Shown here: in pieces, positions 17,712 through 25,487 of the stretch
Layout: every line of letters begins with the position of its first letter
How positions within the stretch are numbered: position 1 is the first letter of the stretch
Source: Gammaproteobacteria bacterium
GTDB lineage: Bacteria > Pseudomonadota > Gammaproteobacteria > Thiohalobacterales > Thiohalobacteraceae
Length of the DNA stretch: 64,000 nucleotides
Assembly (NCBI GenBank): GCA_018819175.1
Contig: JAHJQQ010000015.1
Coordinates: 17,446 to 81,445, forward strand
Direction: 5' to 3'
Program-made: the position numbers and the translations under genes
Notes under the pieces: generated by a model
What the model saw: the letters and a program-made list of their open reading frames with translations, nothing else
Database searches by the model: none
What the model was told of the DNA's origin: nothing

Positions 17712-18806
17712 TCATTTCTCCAGGTCTTTGAGTGTTGCCGTTTCGTGCGCCGCTTTGGCGGAACTCTTCTTGGCACGATTCATAAAGGACATGCCAACAC
17801 CGACCGCCGCACCGGCAACAGCGGCACCGGCGGCAAAGCTGAGCGGATCGGCGGGTGCGGACAGCGCCTTGTAGAAGCTGCCGGCATCCCAGAAGTTCGG
17901 CTCCGAACAACCTATGCAGCCATGTCCGGACTCAATCGGGAAGCTGGTGCCGTCGTTCCACTTGGTGGTGGCACAGGCGTTATGCGTGGTCGGACCCTTA
18001 CAACCGAGTTCGAACAGACACCAGCCTTTGCGCGCGCCTTCATCATCGAAAGTCTTGGCAAACTTGCCCTGATCATAGAAAGGTCTGCGATAGCAGCGGT
18101 CATGGATGCTGTCACCGTAGAAATTGAGCGGCCGACCCAGCGCATCCAGCGGCGGTATGGCGCCAAAGGTCAGATAGTGCGCCAGCACGCCGGTGATCAC
18201 CGCCGGGATGGGCGGGCAACCAGGGACATTGATGACGGGTTTGCGTGCGATCAGACCTTGATCCATCAGGGCCTGCACACCCGCGGCGCCGGTCGGATTC
18301 GGGTTGGCCATCGGGATACCACCGAAGGCGGCACAGGTGCCGATGCTGACGACCGCGGCGGCGTTCTCGACCGTGTCCTTCAGCATCTGCAGATTGCTGA
18401 TACCGGCGATGGTGGAATAGATACCGCCATCCTTGATGGGGATCGAACCATCCACCAGCACCAGGTAACCCGGCTCTTTCATGGCCTCTTCGCGCGCATG
18501 CTCGGCGGCCTCGCCGGATGCGGCCTGCAAGGTGTGATGGTAGTCCAGCGAGATCATGTCGAAAATCAGACTTTCGACCGTCGGCGAGTGCGAACGCGTC
18601 AGCGATTCCGTACACCCCGTGCATTCCTGGAACGATAGCCAGATCACCGAAGGTCGGCGGATCTTGCCCAAGGCCTCGGCAATCGCCGGCGCCATGCCCG
18701 GCGGTAATGCCATCAGCGACGCAGTGGCCGCACAGAATTTCAGGAAGGCGCGCCGACTGATGCCCTGGCGGGCCAGCTGTTCGGCTATGGTTGGACGTCG
18801 GTTCAT
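17712..18806 (-). CDS. hynS: Group 1 [NiFe] hydrogenase small subunit (HynS/HupS type), Tat-exported
   Basis: A 364-residue iron-sulfur subunit with a twin-arginine signal (SRRAFLKF near residue 19), which would carry the folded complex with HynL across the membrane. The proximal cluster motif ECTGCTES lies near 63. Later cysteines include GTCAAFGG, GCPPIP and the distal group HGCIGCSEPNFWD. A hydrophobic stretch near 320-340 followed by basic residues could be a C-terminal membrane anchor. The ATG at 18806 has AAGGAG upstream. It is followed by isp1 with a one-base gap rather than by the large subunit gene, which is the special feature of hyn-type operons. Confidence 0.95.
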   Translation of the reverse strand: MNRRPTIAEQLARQGISRRAFLKFCAATASLMALPPGMAPAIAEALGKIRRPSVIWLSFQECTGCTESLTRSHSPTVESLIFDMISLDYHHTLQAASGEAAEHAREEAMKEPGYLVLVDGSIPIKDGGIYSTIAGISNLQMLKDTVENAAAVVSIGTCAAFGGIPMANPNPTGAAGVQALMDQGLIARKPVINVPGCPPIPAVITGVLAHYLTFGAIPPLDALGRPLNFYGDSIHDRCYRRPFYDQGKFAKTFDDEGARKGWCLFELGCKGPTTHNACATTKWNDGTSFPIESGHGCIGCSEPNFWDAGSFYKALSAPADPLSFAAGAAVAGAAVGVGMSFMNRAKKSSAKAAHETATLKDLEK

Positions 18807-18823
18807 AAAATTGCTCCTTTCCC

Positions 18824-19246
18824 TCAACTGTGGTTATCACCTGCCAAGAGTGCCGCGAGTGTTTCGAGACTTTCCCGAACATCGTCGCGTTGTGCGCGAA
18901 TGATGTCCGGGCAGAAACTCACTTCCAGAAATTCCGCCATGACATTGTCGATAGCGTTGCGGTGCGTGACCCACCACACGCCGCGGATGGCCGTTTCGAT
19001 CACAGTGCTGTGGCCAAGCGCATTGACATCGACCTGGACCTCTCCCTTGCCCAGACGCTCGCGGAGATAATCGAGCTCTCCCGGCAGCAAGGGCAGGCTG
19101 CGCAGGTCAATGCTGTGTTCCTTGCCGGATGTCAGCAATGTCTGAAGACTGGTTTCAAGCTCAGCGAGTATTGCCCCGGTATTGCCGGAACCAAACGGCA
19201 TGGCAGGCGCTTCGACGTTGACAGGTATGTTGTCCAAGCCACTCAT
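18824..19246 (-). CDS. HupH/HyaF-like hydrogenase assembly protein, single-domain form
   Basis: A 140-residue protein matching the C-terminal domain of HupH/HyaF/HoxQ, with motifs such as IETAIRGVWWV near 80 and FLEVSFCPDI near 102. Family members are usually about twice as long with two such repeats, so this is a short form. HupH-type proteins help mature the iron-sulfur small subunit. The ATG at 19246 overlaps the stop of the protease gene, and it ends about 20 bp before hynS. Its place before hynS supports the role; the short length makes the exact job less sure. Confidence 0.78.
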   Translation of the reverse strand: MSGLDNIPVNVEAPAMPFGSGNTGAILAELETSLQTLLTSGKEHSIDLRSLPLLPGELDYLRERLGKGEVQVDVNALGHSTVIETAIRGVWWVTHRNAIDNVMAEFLEVSFCPDIIRAQRDDVRESLETLAALLAGDNHS

Positions 19247-19716
19247 TGATGCCAGGCCTCGATGAGATCCAGGATCTGCCGGCCCGCAGTCGGTATCGCA
19301 TCGGCAACTTTTTGCGTTGGTTGATCGCCCCAATCAACACTCGCTGGCTGAATTCCAACCAACGCGCGACGCTTGGGCAAGCGTTCGGTGAGATAGGCAA
19401 CGGCCAGCAGGTCGATAAGACTGACCTCATGCACACTGCGCTTGCGATTGCCGCCGACGAAGTCATCCATCGCTTTGTCCTGGTAGCAGCGCACGACACC
19501 TGCTTCAGTACCCAGCTCCGCGGCATCCACAACAATCAGCGCGTCGGCATTCTCGATGGGTTCGGAAAGGGTGAAACTCAGCGTGCCGCCATCGAGATAT
19601 TCAACATTAGGACGATCGGGGAACTGTTCTTGAAGATAGCGGATAACATGAATGCCGGCACCTTCGTCGCTGAGCAACGTGTTACCCAAGCCAAGCACCA
19701 GTACATTCTGTTTCAC
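19243..19716 (-). CDS. hynD: Hydrogenase maturation protease (HyaD/HynD type)
   Basis: A 157-residue M52-family endopeptidase. The motif LGLGNTLLSDEGAG is at the N-terminus (acid near 18), IVVDAAE near 63 gives the second acid, SVHEVSL near 95 the histidine, and GIQPASVDWG lies near 122, all as in HyaD/HupD. It would cut the short tail after DPCIACAVH of HynL. It is the first gene of the minus-strand array and faces the hyp genes across a regulatory gap with FNR-type boxes. Coupling with the HupH-like gene is by ATGA overlap. Confidence 0.93.
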   Translation of the reverse strand: MKQNVLVLGLGNTLLSDEGAGIHVIRYLQEQFPDRPNVEYLDGGTLSFTLSEPIENADALIVVDAAELGTEAGVVRCYQDKAMDDFVGGNRKRSVHEVSLIDLLAVAYLTERLPKRRALVGIQPASVDWGDQPTQKVADAIPTAGRQILDLIEAWHQ

Positions 19717-19797
19717 CGCGCTCTCCTTCGTTGTTGGAGTGTTCTTCTTATTGCAGCCCTAGTATCGCCCGCATGATGGCAACGTCAACTGCGGCGC

Positions 19798-19811
19798 TTG
19801 ATCTGTATCAA
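19798..19811. promoter_or_regulatory. FNR/Anr box, perfect consensus
   Basis: TTGATCTGTATCAA matches the TTGAT-N4-ATCAA consensus at all ten positions. It lies about 80 bp before the start of the protease gene at the head of the group 1 hydrogenase array, just upstream of a possible -35 box. FNR control of hyn genes is known in Thiocapsa, which makes anaerobic induction plausible here. Confidence 0.8.
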
Positions 19812-20003
19812 GGATCGCTAATGTTCGAATACGCTAGCGATACACCGCTCATTGCAGGGAACTGAATAACCTTTGCAATACTATGCACGACGTTATTCCG
19901 ACGCGGGCCCATGGGGCCAAACCAACCCCGGACGTACAATGACAGGATTTCGTAGGCGTTGTCAGGTCATTGCCGCTTGCACAGCGCGCGTATCTAAGCT
20001 TAG

Positions 20004-20017
20004 ATGATCTACATCAA
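20004..20017. promoter_or_regulatory. FNR/Anr-like box, nine of ten positions
   Basis: ATGATCTACATCAA differs from the consensus only in the first base. It lies about 115 bp before hypC and may control the hyp operon, or serve both divergent units with the perfect box at 19798. Confidence 0.65.
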
Positions 20018-20132
20018 GTTTCCTCGGCAGACCGTACCAGACACCCCTGGACTTTACCTGCCGTTGAGTTTGGAATGGAGTCATAAGCTCTTGGCGCCCA
20101 GACAACCCGTTTTCTAGCAGAGGATTACCATC

Positions 20133-20372
20133 ATGTGCCTGGCGATACCCATGCAGGTCCGCGATATCGACGGCTTCCTGGCGCGTTGCGAGGCCAAAGG
20201 CGTGTCGCGTGAGGTCAATCTGTTCCTGTTACAGGATGAAACCCTGCAAGCCGGCGATTTCGTCATGGTGCATGTCGGGTATGCGATTCAGAAAATGACC
20301 GAACAGGAAGCGCGCTCGGCCTGGGAAGTGTATGACGAAATGCTTGAAAAACTGGACCCGGCCCATGCATGA
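20133..20372 (+). CDS. hypC: Hydrogenase maturation chaperone HypC/HybG
   Basis: A 79-residue protein that starts MCLAIPMQV; the cysteine at position 2 is the iron/CO/CN-carrying residue of the family. With HypD it builds the Fe(CN)2CO group and delivers it to hydrogenase large subunits. The length is typical. It is the first gene of the plus-strand hyp operon and overlaps hypA by eight bases. With two hydrogenases nearby but only one HypC, it probably serves both. Confidence 0.95.
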   Translation: MCLAIPMQVRDIDGFLARCEAKGVSREVNLFLLQDETLQAGDFVMVHVGYAIQKMTEQEARSAWEVYDEMLEKLDPAHA

Positions 20373-20733
20373 ACTGTCGGTCTGTCAGGCCTTGGTTCAG
20401 CAACTGAAAGACATCGCCGTGCGCGAGGATGCGGCGCGCATCACCAGAGTGGTGGTGCAGATAGGCCCCTTATCGGGCGTCGAGGCACAGCTTTTGCGCC
20501 ACGCCTATCCGGTCGCGAGTGCCGGTACGGTCGCCGACACCGCCGAACTGATTTTGGAAAGCCTGCCGATCCGTGTGCGCTGTGAGAGCTGTGGTGCCGA
20601 ATCCGATGCCAGCACCAATCGGCTGGTCTGCGGTGTCTGCGGTGATTACCACACGCAGATGTTGAGTGGCGATGAGTTACTGCTGGCACAGGTTGAGTTC
20701 GAACGCGCGGATGAAAGCGGGACTGTGCATTGA
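20365..20733 (+). CDS. hypA: Nickel insertion protein HypA
   Basis: A 122-residue nickel metallochaperone. It starts MHELSVCQ, with the nickel-binding histidine at position 2. A zinc-finger-like site is formed by CESCG near 74 and CGVCG near 91. The start at 20365, inside the end of hypC, is set by this conserved N-terminus; a longer frame from 20332 is not native. It hands nickel to hydrogenase together with HypB, whose gene follows after a 170-bp gap filled by a palindromic repeat. Confidence 0.95.
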   Translation: MHELSVCQALVQQLKDIAVREDAARITRVVVQIGPLSGVEAQLLRHAYPVASAGTVADTAELILESLPIRVRCESCGAESDASTNRLVCGVCGDYHTQMLSGDELLLAQVEFERADESGTVH

Positions 20734-20741
20734 ATATGTAA

Positions 20742-20872
20742 ATGTAGGGTGGGTTAGCGATGTTGCGTAACCCACCAAGCGTTGCGAAGCAACACGAAAC
20801 ATTTTTCATGTAGTGCCTAACGGCACGTTTGGTGGGTTACGGCGCAAACGACACGCCTAACCCACCCTACAT
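20742..20872. repeat. Palindromic repeat family D, copy 1
   Basis: The ends ATGTAGGGTGGGTTAGCG and CGCCTAACCCACCCTACAT are inverted repeats (20742-20759 and 20854-20872). The interior holds further complementary words around CCCACCAAGCG and CGTTTGGTGGG. It fills the gap between hypA and hypB. A second copy is at 23764-23889. Confidence 0.85.
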
Positions 20873-20903
20873 CTGATATGCGCATCATATTTGGAGATTG
20901 GTT

Positions 20904-21758
20904 ATGTGCGACACCTGCGGCTGCAACATCACACCGGGCAACCGACATCTGCTCCAGCCCAACGGCCGCCTGGAAAAGACCCCCGATGGTCGTGAAGCCA
21001 TCACCGTTCTCAAGGGACTGCTATCCGAAAATGATCGGCAGGCCGAACACAACCGCACGCATTTCGATCGGCATGGCGTCTTGGCCATCAATCTCATGTC
21101 ATCACCCGGCTCCGGCAAGACCGCCTTGCTCGAAGCCACTATCGAGGCGCTGGGCAATGAGCTGCGCATTGCCGTGGTCGAAGGTGATCTGGAAACCGAA
21201 AACGACGCCGAGCGCATCCGCGCCAAGGGCGTTCCCGCGATTCAGATCGCGACCGGCACCGCCTGCCATCTGGATGCGCATATGGTGCACGATGCTTTGC
21301 ACCAATTGGATCTCGATAACATCGATATCCTGTTCATCGAAAACGTCGGCAATCTGGTCTGCCCCGCCAGCTTCGATCTGGGCCATCATCGCAATGTGAC
21401 GCTGCTATCCGTGACGGAGGGCGATGATAAGCCGGCCAAGTATCCGGTCATGTTCCGCGCCGCGGATCTGATGCTGATTTCCAAAACCGACCTGCTCGCC
21501 GTGCTGGATGACTTCGATCCAGCCGCAGCGGAACGCCATTTGCGCAATCTCGCCAGCCGCGCGCCGGTATTGCAGGTTGCCGCGCGTAAGCAACGCGCGA
21601 TCGATCCCTGGTTGGACTGGTTGCGAATGGAAGTTGCTGCGCAGCGGGAACGGGTGGCGCACGATGAAACCCTGCGTCCGGCCGTGCAGCTCGATGGCCA
21701 GCATCTACATGTCGGGGCGAAGCTGCGACCGCTGCACAATTTTGTCAGACTGCCCTGA
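20904..21758 (+). CDS. hypB: Hydrogenase nickel incorporation GTPase HypB
   Basis: A 284-residue SIMIBI-class GTPase. It opens MCDTCGC, the N-terminal high-affinity nickel motif. The P-loop SSPGSGKTALL lies near 66, VEGDLET near 95, ENVGNLVCP near 150 and ISKTDL near 192. There is no long histidine-rich stretch, so nickel storage is unlikely. The ATG at 20904 has GGAG seven bases upstream; the frame can extend two codons to a TTG. The last 40 or so residues extend beyond the usual GTPase end. It lies between hypA and hypD, with palindromic repeats on both sides. Confidence 0.95.
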   Translation: MCDTCGCNITPGNRHLLQPNGRLEKTPDGREAITVLKGLLSENDRQAEHNRTHFDRHGVLAINLMSSPGSGKTALLEATIEALGNELRIAVVEGDLETENDAERIRAKGVPAIQIATGTACHLDAHMVHDALHQLDLDNIDILFIENVGNLVCPASFDLGHHRNVTLLSVTEGDDKPAKYPVMFRAADLMLISKTDLLAVLDDFDPAAAERHLRNLASRAPVLQVAARKQRAIDPWLDWLRMEVAAQRERVAHDETLRPAVQLDGQHLHVGAKLRPLHNFVRLP

Positions 21759-21764
21759 GATTTT

Positions 21765-21850
21765 GTAGGGTTCGGTGAGCGGAGCGAACCGCACCCTGCC
21801 CAAGCTAGTCCAACAGATTTGGTGCGGTTCGCTCCGCTCACCACACCCTA
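21765..21850. repeat. Palindromic repeat family A, copy 2
   Basis: The arms 21765-21795 and 21821-21850 are near-perfect inverted repeats of the GTAGGGTTCGGTGAGCGG type. The element fills the hypB-hypD gap, ending about 18 bp before the hypD ribosome site. Confidence 0.88.
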
Positions 21851-21877
21851 TGGTTGATAGTATCTTCGGAGCTATTC

Positions 21878-22990
21878 ATGAGCACATCCGCAAAAACCTG
21901 GCTGGAACGCATTCACGCCCTGCCGATCAAAAACAAACTACGCATAATGAATGTCTGTGGCGGACATGAACGCTCCATCACCATGGCCGGGTTGCGTGGC
22001 GCGTTACCGAAACAGATCGAGCTGATCCCCGGCCCCGGCTGTCCGGTATGCGTGTGTCCCGAGGAAGATGTCTATCAGGCCATTCAACTCGCGCTGCATG
22101 AGAACATCATCCTGGTCGCCTTCGGCGACATGCTGCGCGTGCCGGTCAATGTCGGCAAGGCCGACATCCGTTCTCTGGAACAGGCCAAGGCCAGCGGGGC
22201 GGATATCCGCCCTATCGCCTCACCCAGCGAAGCCGTGCGCATTGCACGCGAACATCCGGATCGCGATGTGGTGTTCTTCGCCGCCGGTTTTGAAACCACC
22301 ACCGCACCGGTCGCCGCCATGCTGGCCGAAGGCGTACCGCATAATCTGGCCTTGCTGTTGTCGGGCCGACTCACCTGGCCGGCAGTGTCCATGCTGCTGA
22401 ACTCGGATACACCCGGCTTCGATTGCCTGATCGCGCCCGGGCATGTGAGCACGGTGATGGGGCCGGAGGAATGGGCGTTCGTGGTAAAGGATCACGGACT
22501 GCCCGCCGCTGTTGCCGGCTTCACCTCCGAGTCATTGCTTGCAGCCATGTACTCCGTACTGCGACAACACCTGGAACAACGCCCGTTCCTGGACAACTGC
22601 TATCCGGAAATCGTGCGCCCCGGCGGCAACACCGCCGCGCAACGCGTTATGCAGCAGACGCTTCAGGTCGTCGATGCCAATTGGCGCGGTGTCGGCGTCA
22701 TTCCCGCCTCGGGTTATGGCCTGGCACCCGAGTATGCACATCTCGATGTGCGCGCCCGCTTCCCCGACTACACCGACACCGCGCGCAAACGCGCCGGCCA
22801 GATGCCGCCCGGCTGCGATTGCGCCAAGGTTGTACTCGGCAAGATTTACCCGAACGCATGCCGCCTGTACGGCCGCGCCTGCACACCGCGCAATCCCATC
22901 GGACCCTGCATGGTCTCCGACGAAGGCGCCTGCCGGATCTGGTGGAGCGGCGGGGTTCGGGAATCGACGGCGGCGGCAATAGAGGTTTAA
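21878..22990 (+). CDS. hypD: Hydrogenase maturation protein HypD
   Basis: A 370-residue iron-sulfur protein that works with HypC to assemble Fe(CN)2CO. Conserved motifs are seen: NVCGGHERS near 30, GPGCPVCVCP near 60, FFAAGFETT near 145, and a C-terminal [4Fe-4S] cysteine set including GCDCAKVVLGK and GPCMVSDEGAC. The ATG at 21878 has GGAG six bases upstream. No hypE or hypF follows, so these two required genes must lie elsewhere in the genome. Confidence 0.95.
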   Translation: MSTSAKTWLERIHALPIKNKLRIMNVCGGHERSITMAGLRGALPKQIELIPGPGCPVCVCPEEDVYQAIQLALHENIILVAFGDMLRVPVNVGKADIRSLEQAKASGADIRPIASPSEAVRIAREHPDRDVVFFAAGFETTTAPVAAMLAEGVPHNLALLLSGRLTWPAVSMLLNSDTPGFDCLIAPGHVSTVMGPEEWAFVVKDHGLPAAVAGFTSESLLAAMYSVLRQHLEQRPFLDNCYPEIVRPGGNTAAQRVMQQTLQVVDANWRGVGVIPASGYGLAPEYAHLDVRARFPDYTDTARKRAGQMPPGCDCAKVVLGKIYPNACRLYGRACTPRNPIGPCMVSDEGACRIWWSGGVRESTAAAIEV

Positions 22991-22993
22991 CCG

Positions 22994-23027
22994 GGGTCAG
23001 AAAATTAACCGTAGCTCATTCTGACCC
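22994..23027. repeat. Short inverted repeat after hypD
   Basis: GGGTCAGAA and TTCTGACCC are perfect 9-bp arms with a 16-bp loop, beginning four bases after the hypD stop. It may terminate the hyp transcript, but no T run follows. A related word (GGGGTCAAAAGC) occurs inside the antitoxin gene downstream. Confidence 0.6.
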
Positions 23028-23061
23028 ATGCGCCTCGCCCATGCGTAACATTCGCACCGTC

Positions 23062-23090
23062 TTGCCAATAACCAAATATAACCCTATTCT
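23062..23090 (+). promoter_or_regulatory. Possible sigma-70 promoter of the toxin-antitoxin pair
   Basis: TTGCCA (23062-23067), a 17-bp spacer, then TATTCT (23085-23090). The expected transcript start falls at or near the ATG at 23097, and no ribosome site is visible before that ATG, so a leaderless mRNA is possible. Confidence 0.4.
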
Positions 23091-23096
23091 ATAACC

Positions 23097-23357
23097 ATGC
23101 CATGGACGGTAATCATTCATCGTGCGGCGCGTAACGCCCTTATGCGCCTGGATCGACCACTGCGACAACGCATCGCGGAGAAGATACAGGCGTTGGGTGA
23201 TGATCCGGACGATCCGAGATTGGATATCAAACCGCTCTCGGGCCGACTTGGTTTTCGATTGCGTGTCGGCGGCTGGCGGGTGTTGTTCACGCGCGAGGAA
23301 ATTGTTCGCGTGATCGCCATTGAGCAGATCAAACCCCGTGGGGACGCTTACAAATGA
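23097..23357 (+). CDS. RelE/ParE-superfamily toxin
   Basis: An 86-residue basic protein with the RelE/ParE fold pattern: helical N-terminal half with repeated arginines, then beta strands around RLGFRLRVGGWRVLFT (about 50-66) and IEQIKPRG at the end. RelE-type toxins cleave mRNA on the ribosome. The gene overlaps the antitoxin by four bases, toxin first, as in HigBA-like modules. Whether it acts as RelE or ParE cannot be decided from motifs alone. Confidence 0.85.
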   Translation: MPWTVIIHRAARNALMRLDRPLRQRIAEKIQALGDDPDDPRLDIKPLSGRLGFRLRVGGWRVLFTREEIVRVIAIEQIKPRGDAYK

Positions 23358-23698
23358 GCACTGCATTGAACAAGATTCAGGTCATCCATTCGCTGGATGG
23401 CGAACCCGAGTACGTGTTACTGCCCTATACGCTTTATCAGGCCTTGCAGGGTGAATTCAAACACAAGCTTGTCTCGCGAACAGCGGGGTCAAAAGCTGAT
23501 TATGTCAGCTTCGATATCAAGGATTATGTCGATAACCCAGTAGCCTTGGCTCGCATCAAGGCTCGCATGTCGCAATCGGAGTTGGCGCGACGCATGGACG
23601 TGAGTCAGGCGTATATCAGTAAGATTGAGCGGCAGGATCAAGTAACAGCCAAACTGTTACAACGGGTGATGAGTGCATTGAACAAAAAGAAACTCTAG
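23354..23698 (+). CDS. HigA-like antitoxin with XRE-type helix-turn-helix
   Basis: A 114-residue protein. The first 50 residues contain a YVLLPYTLYQAL stretch resembling a RelB/Phd-type toxin-binding segment. Residues about 65-110 form a Cro/C1 helix-turn-helix with RMSQSELARRMDVSQAYISKIE. It would neutralise the preceding toxin and repress the pair. The overlap is ATGA. The middle of the gene includes a word close to the inverted repeat at 22994, which may reflect repeat-derived sequence. Confidence 0.87.
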   Translation: MSTALNKIQVIHSLDGEPEYVLLPYTLYQALQGEFKHKLVSRTAGSKADYVSFDIKDYVDNPVALARIKARMSQSELARRMDVSQAYISKIERQDQVTAKLLQRVMSALNKKKL

Positions 23699-23763
23699 GG
23701 GGGGGTGTGCAGTATGCGCAGTACAGTAAAGGGGACAGACCAGAAGGTACTTACTTACGTTAA

Positions 23764-23889
23764 ATGTAGGTCGGGTTAGCGTTGTTTGCGTAACCCGACA
23801 GGCGTTGCGAAGCCACACAACGCCAAGGTGTGCCTGACGGCACGCTTGGCGGGTTACGGCGCAAATAACGCGCATAACCCGCCCTACAT
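23764..23889. repeat. Palindromic repeat family D, copy 2
   Basis: The ends ATGTAGGTCGGGTTAGCG and CGCATAACCCGCCCTACAT are inverted repeats with internal complementary words. It lies between the convergent antitoxin and acr3 genes and may work as a two-way terminator. Confidence 0.83.
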
Positions 23890-23937
23890 CGGATATGAAT
23901 CCGCTTCAGTAACTGCCCTTCGGGACAGGCCAAGGCT

Positions 23938-25050
23938 TTAAGAGATTTTAGTTGAGGAAACCGTGGCTTGTCCCCCGCCCGGTTTCTCATACCACCCGCG
24001 TGTCGCATTGGCGATGCGCACCACCGACAGCATCACCGGCACTTCCACCAGGACACCGACCACCGTGGCCAAGGCTGCCCCGGATTCAAAACCAAACAGG
24101 CTGATTGCCGCCGCGACGGCCAGTTCGAAGAAGTTGCTGGCACCAATCAGCGCCGAGGGCGCGGCGACGCAGTGCGCGACACCGAATTTTCGGTTGAGTA
24201 GATAGGCAAGTCCCGAGTTGAAATACACCTGGATCAGGATTGGTATGGCGAGCAACACAATGATGAGTGGCTGCGCCAGTATCTGTTCCCCTTGGAAACC
24301 GAACAGCAATACCAGCGTCGCCAGGAGCGCGGTCAATGAGAGGGGTTGCAATGCCTTGATAGTGCGGGCCAGTCGCGCAACACCTTGGGCACGCTTCAAC
24401 AATGCACGCCGCCAGATCTGCGCGAACAATACCGGTATAACGATATACAGCAGCACCGACAGGAACAGCGTATCCCAGGGTACGCTGATCGCCGCCAAAC
24501 CAAGCAGCAGTCCAACGATGGGTGCGAAGGCGAAGATCATGATCACATCGTTGAGGGCAACCTGGGTGAGCGTGAAATGCGGCTCGCCGTCGGTAAGGTG
24601 GCTCCAGACGAACACCATCGCCGTACAGGGCGCGGCGGCAAGCAGTATCAGGCCGGCGATGTAACTGTCGATCTGGTCGGCCGGCAGCCAGGGCGCGAAC
24701 AGGCCACGGATGAAAATCCAACCCAGCAGCGCCATGGAAAAGGGTTTGACGGCCCAGTTGATGAACAGCGTGACACCCACGCCTTTCCAGTGTTCACGCA
24801 CATGATGCAGGGCCGCGAAGTCGATCTTCAGCAGCATGGGGATGATCATCAGCCAGATCAGCACCGCGACGGGTAGATTGACCTGGGCGAATTCCATGCG
24901 TCCGATGGCCTGGAAAGGTGCGGGAAAATAATGCCCCAGTGCGATACCAATAACGATGCAGAGAAACACCCATAGCGTCAGATAACGCTCAAAAAACCCT
25001 AACTGCGCCCCGCTTGCGCGCTTGGCTGTCACTTCGCACTGCGCCGTCAT
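23938..25050 (-). CDS. acr3: Arsenite efflux permease Acr3
   Basis: A 370-residue inner-membrane carrier with about ten transmembrane segments. The family cysteine lies in AAPCTAMVFVWS near 148, and the conserved acid in GASNFFELAVA near 315. It pumps As(III) out of the cell using the proton gradient. The ATG overlaps the stop of arsC by four bases. It is the last gene of a four-gene arsenic operon read from 26315 leftwards. Confidence 0.94.
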   Translation of the reverse strand: MTAQCEVTAKRASGAQLGFFERYLTLWVFLCIVIGIALGHYFPAPFQAIGRMEFAQVNLPVAVLIWLMIIPMLLKIDFAALHHVREHWKGVGVTLFINWAVKPFSMALLGWIFIRGLFAPWLPADQIDSYIAGLILLAAAPCTAMVFVWSHLTDGEPHFTLTQVALNDVIMIFAFAPIVGLLLGLAAISVPWDTLFLSVLLYIVIPVLFAQIWRRALLKRAQGVARLARTIKALQPLSLTALLATLVLLFGFQGEQILAQPLIIVLLAIPILIQVYFNSGLAYLLNRKFGVAHCVAAPSALIGASNFFELAVAAAISLFGFESGAALATVVGVLVEVPVMLSVVRIANATRGWYEKPGGGQATVSSTKIS

Positions 25051-25478
25051 GCGCGGGCTCCGGCTTCTGTACGCAAACGTTCCAGCAGTTCGTTGACACG
25101 GCTGCGGACCTCGTCGCGGGTGGCGCGGAAGGTTGCCATGATCTCATCCTCTGTACCGGTTGCCTTGGCGGGATCGCTCAACGGCCAGTGTTCCTTGCGC
25201 ACGCCCGGTGGCGGCACGGGGCAATGCTCGTCGGCATGCCCGCACACAGTCACCAGGTAATCCGCTTCCGTCAGCATCGCATCCGTGAGTTTGGTCGATT
25301 CCTGATTCGAGATATCGATGCCCGCCTCCTGCATCACTGCGATAGCGCGCGGGTTCTTGCCATGCGCCTCGATGCCGGCGGACTGCACCGTGACACCCTC
25401 ACCGGCCAAAGCACGTGCCCAACCTTCCGCCATCTGCGAGCGACAGGAATTGCCGGTACAGAGAAACAGTAAGTTCAT
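25047..25478 (-). CDS. arsC: Arsenate reductase ArsC, low-molecular-weight phosphatase type
   Basis: A 143-residue enzyme that reduces As(V) to As(III). The phosphatase loop LCTGNSCRSQMAE is at the N-terminus, with the nucleophile cysteine at 7. A cysteine pair (VCGHADEHC) near 79-86 matches the thioredoxin-coupled pI258 class. It overlaps acr3, which exports its product. The ATG sits 10 bases from the preceding arsI-like gene. Confidence 0.93.
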   Translation of the reverse strand: MNLLFLCTGNSCRSQMAEGWARALAGEGVTVQSAGIEAHGKNPRAIAVMQEAGIDISNQESTKLTDAMLTEADYLVTVCGHADEHCPVPPPGVRKEHWPLSDPAKATGTEDEIMATFRATRDEVRSRVNELLERLRTEAGARA

Positions 25479-25487
25479 CTGTTCACC

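Larger units (their letters stand above)
19717..20132. other. Divergent regulatory region between the hydrogenase array and the hyp operon
   Basis: This 416-bp gap separates two divergent units and has no coding frame of note. It holds two FNR-type boxes (listed separately). A possible promoter for the minus strand reads TTGACG (complement of 19783-19788), a 16-bp spacer, then GATACT (complement of 19761-19766). No sigma-54 pattern was recognised. Confidence 0.7.

Noticed and set aside
17634..18638. 334-codon plus-strand frame opposite hynS
   Set aside because: Antisense to a clear hydrogenase small subunit gene with no independent evidence.
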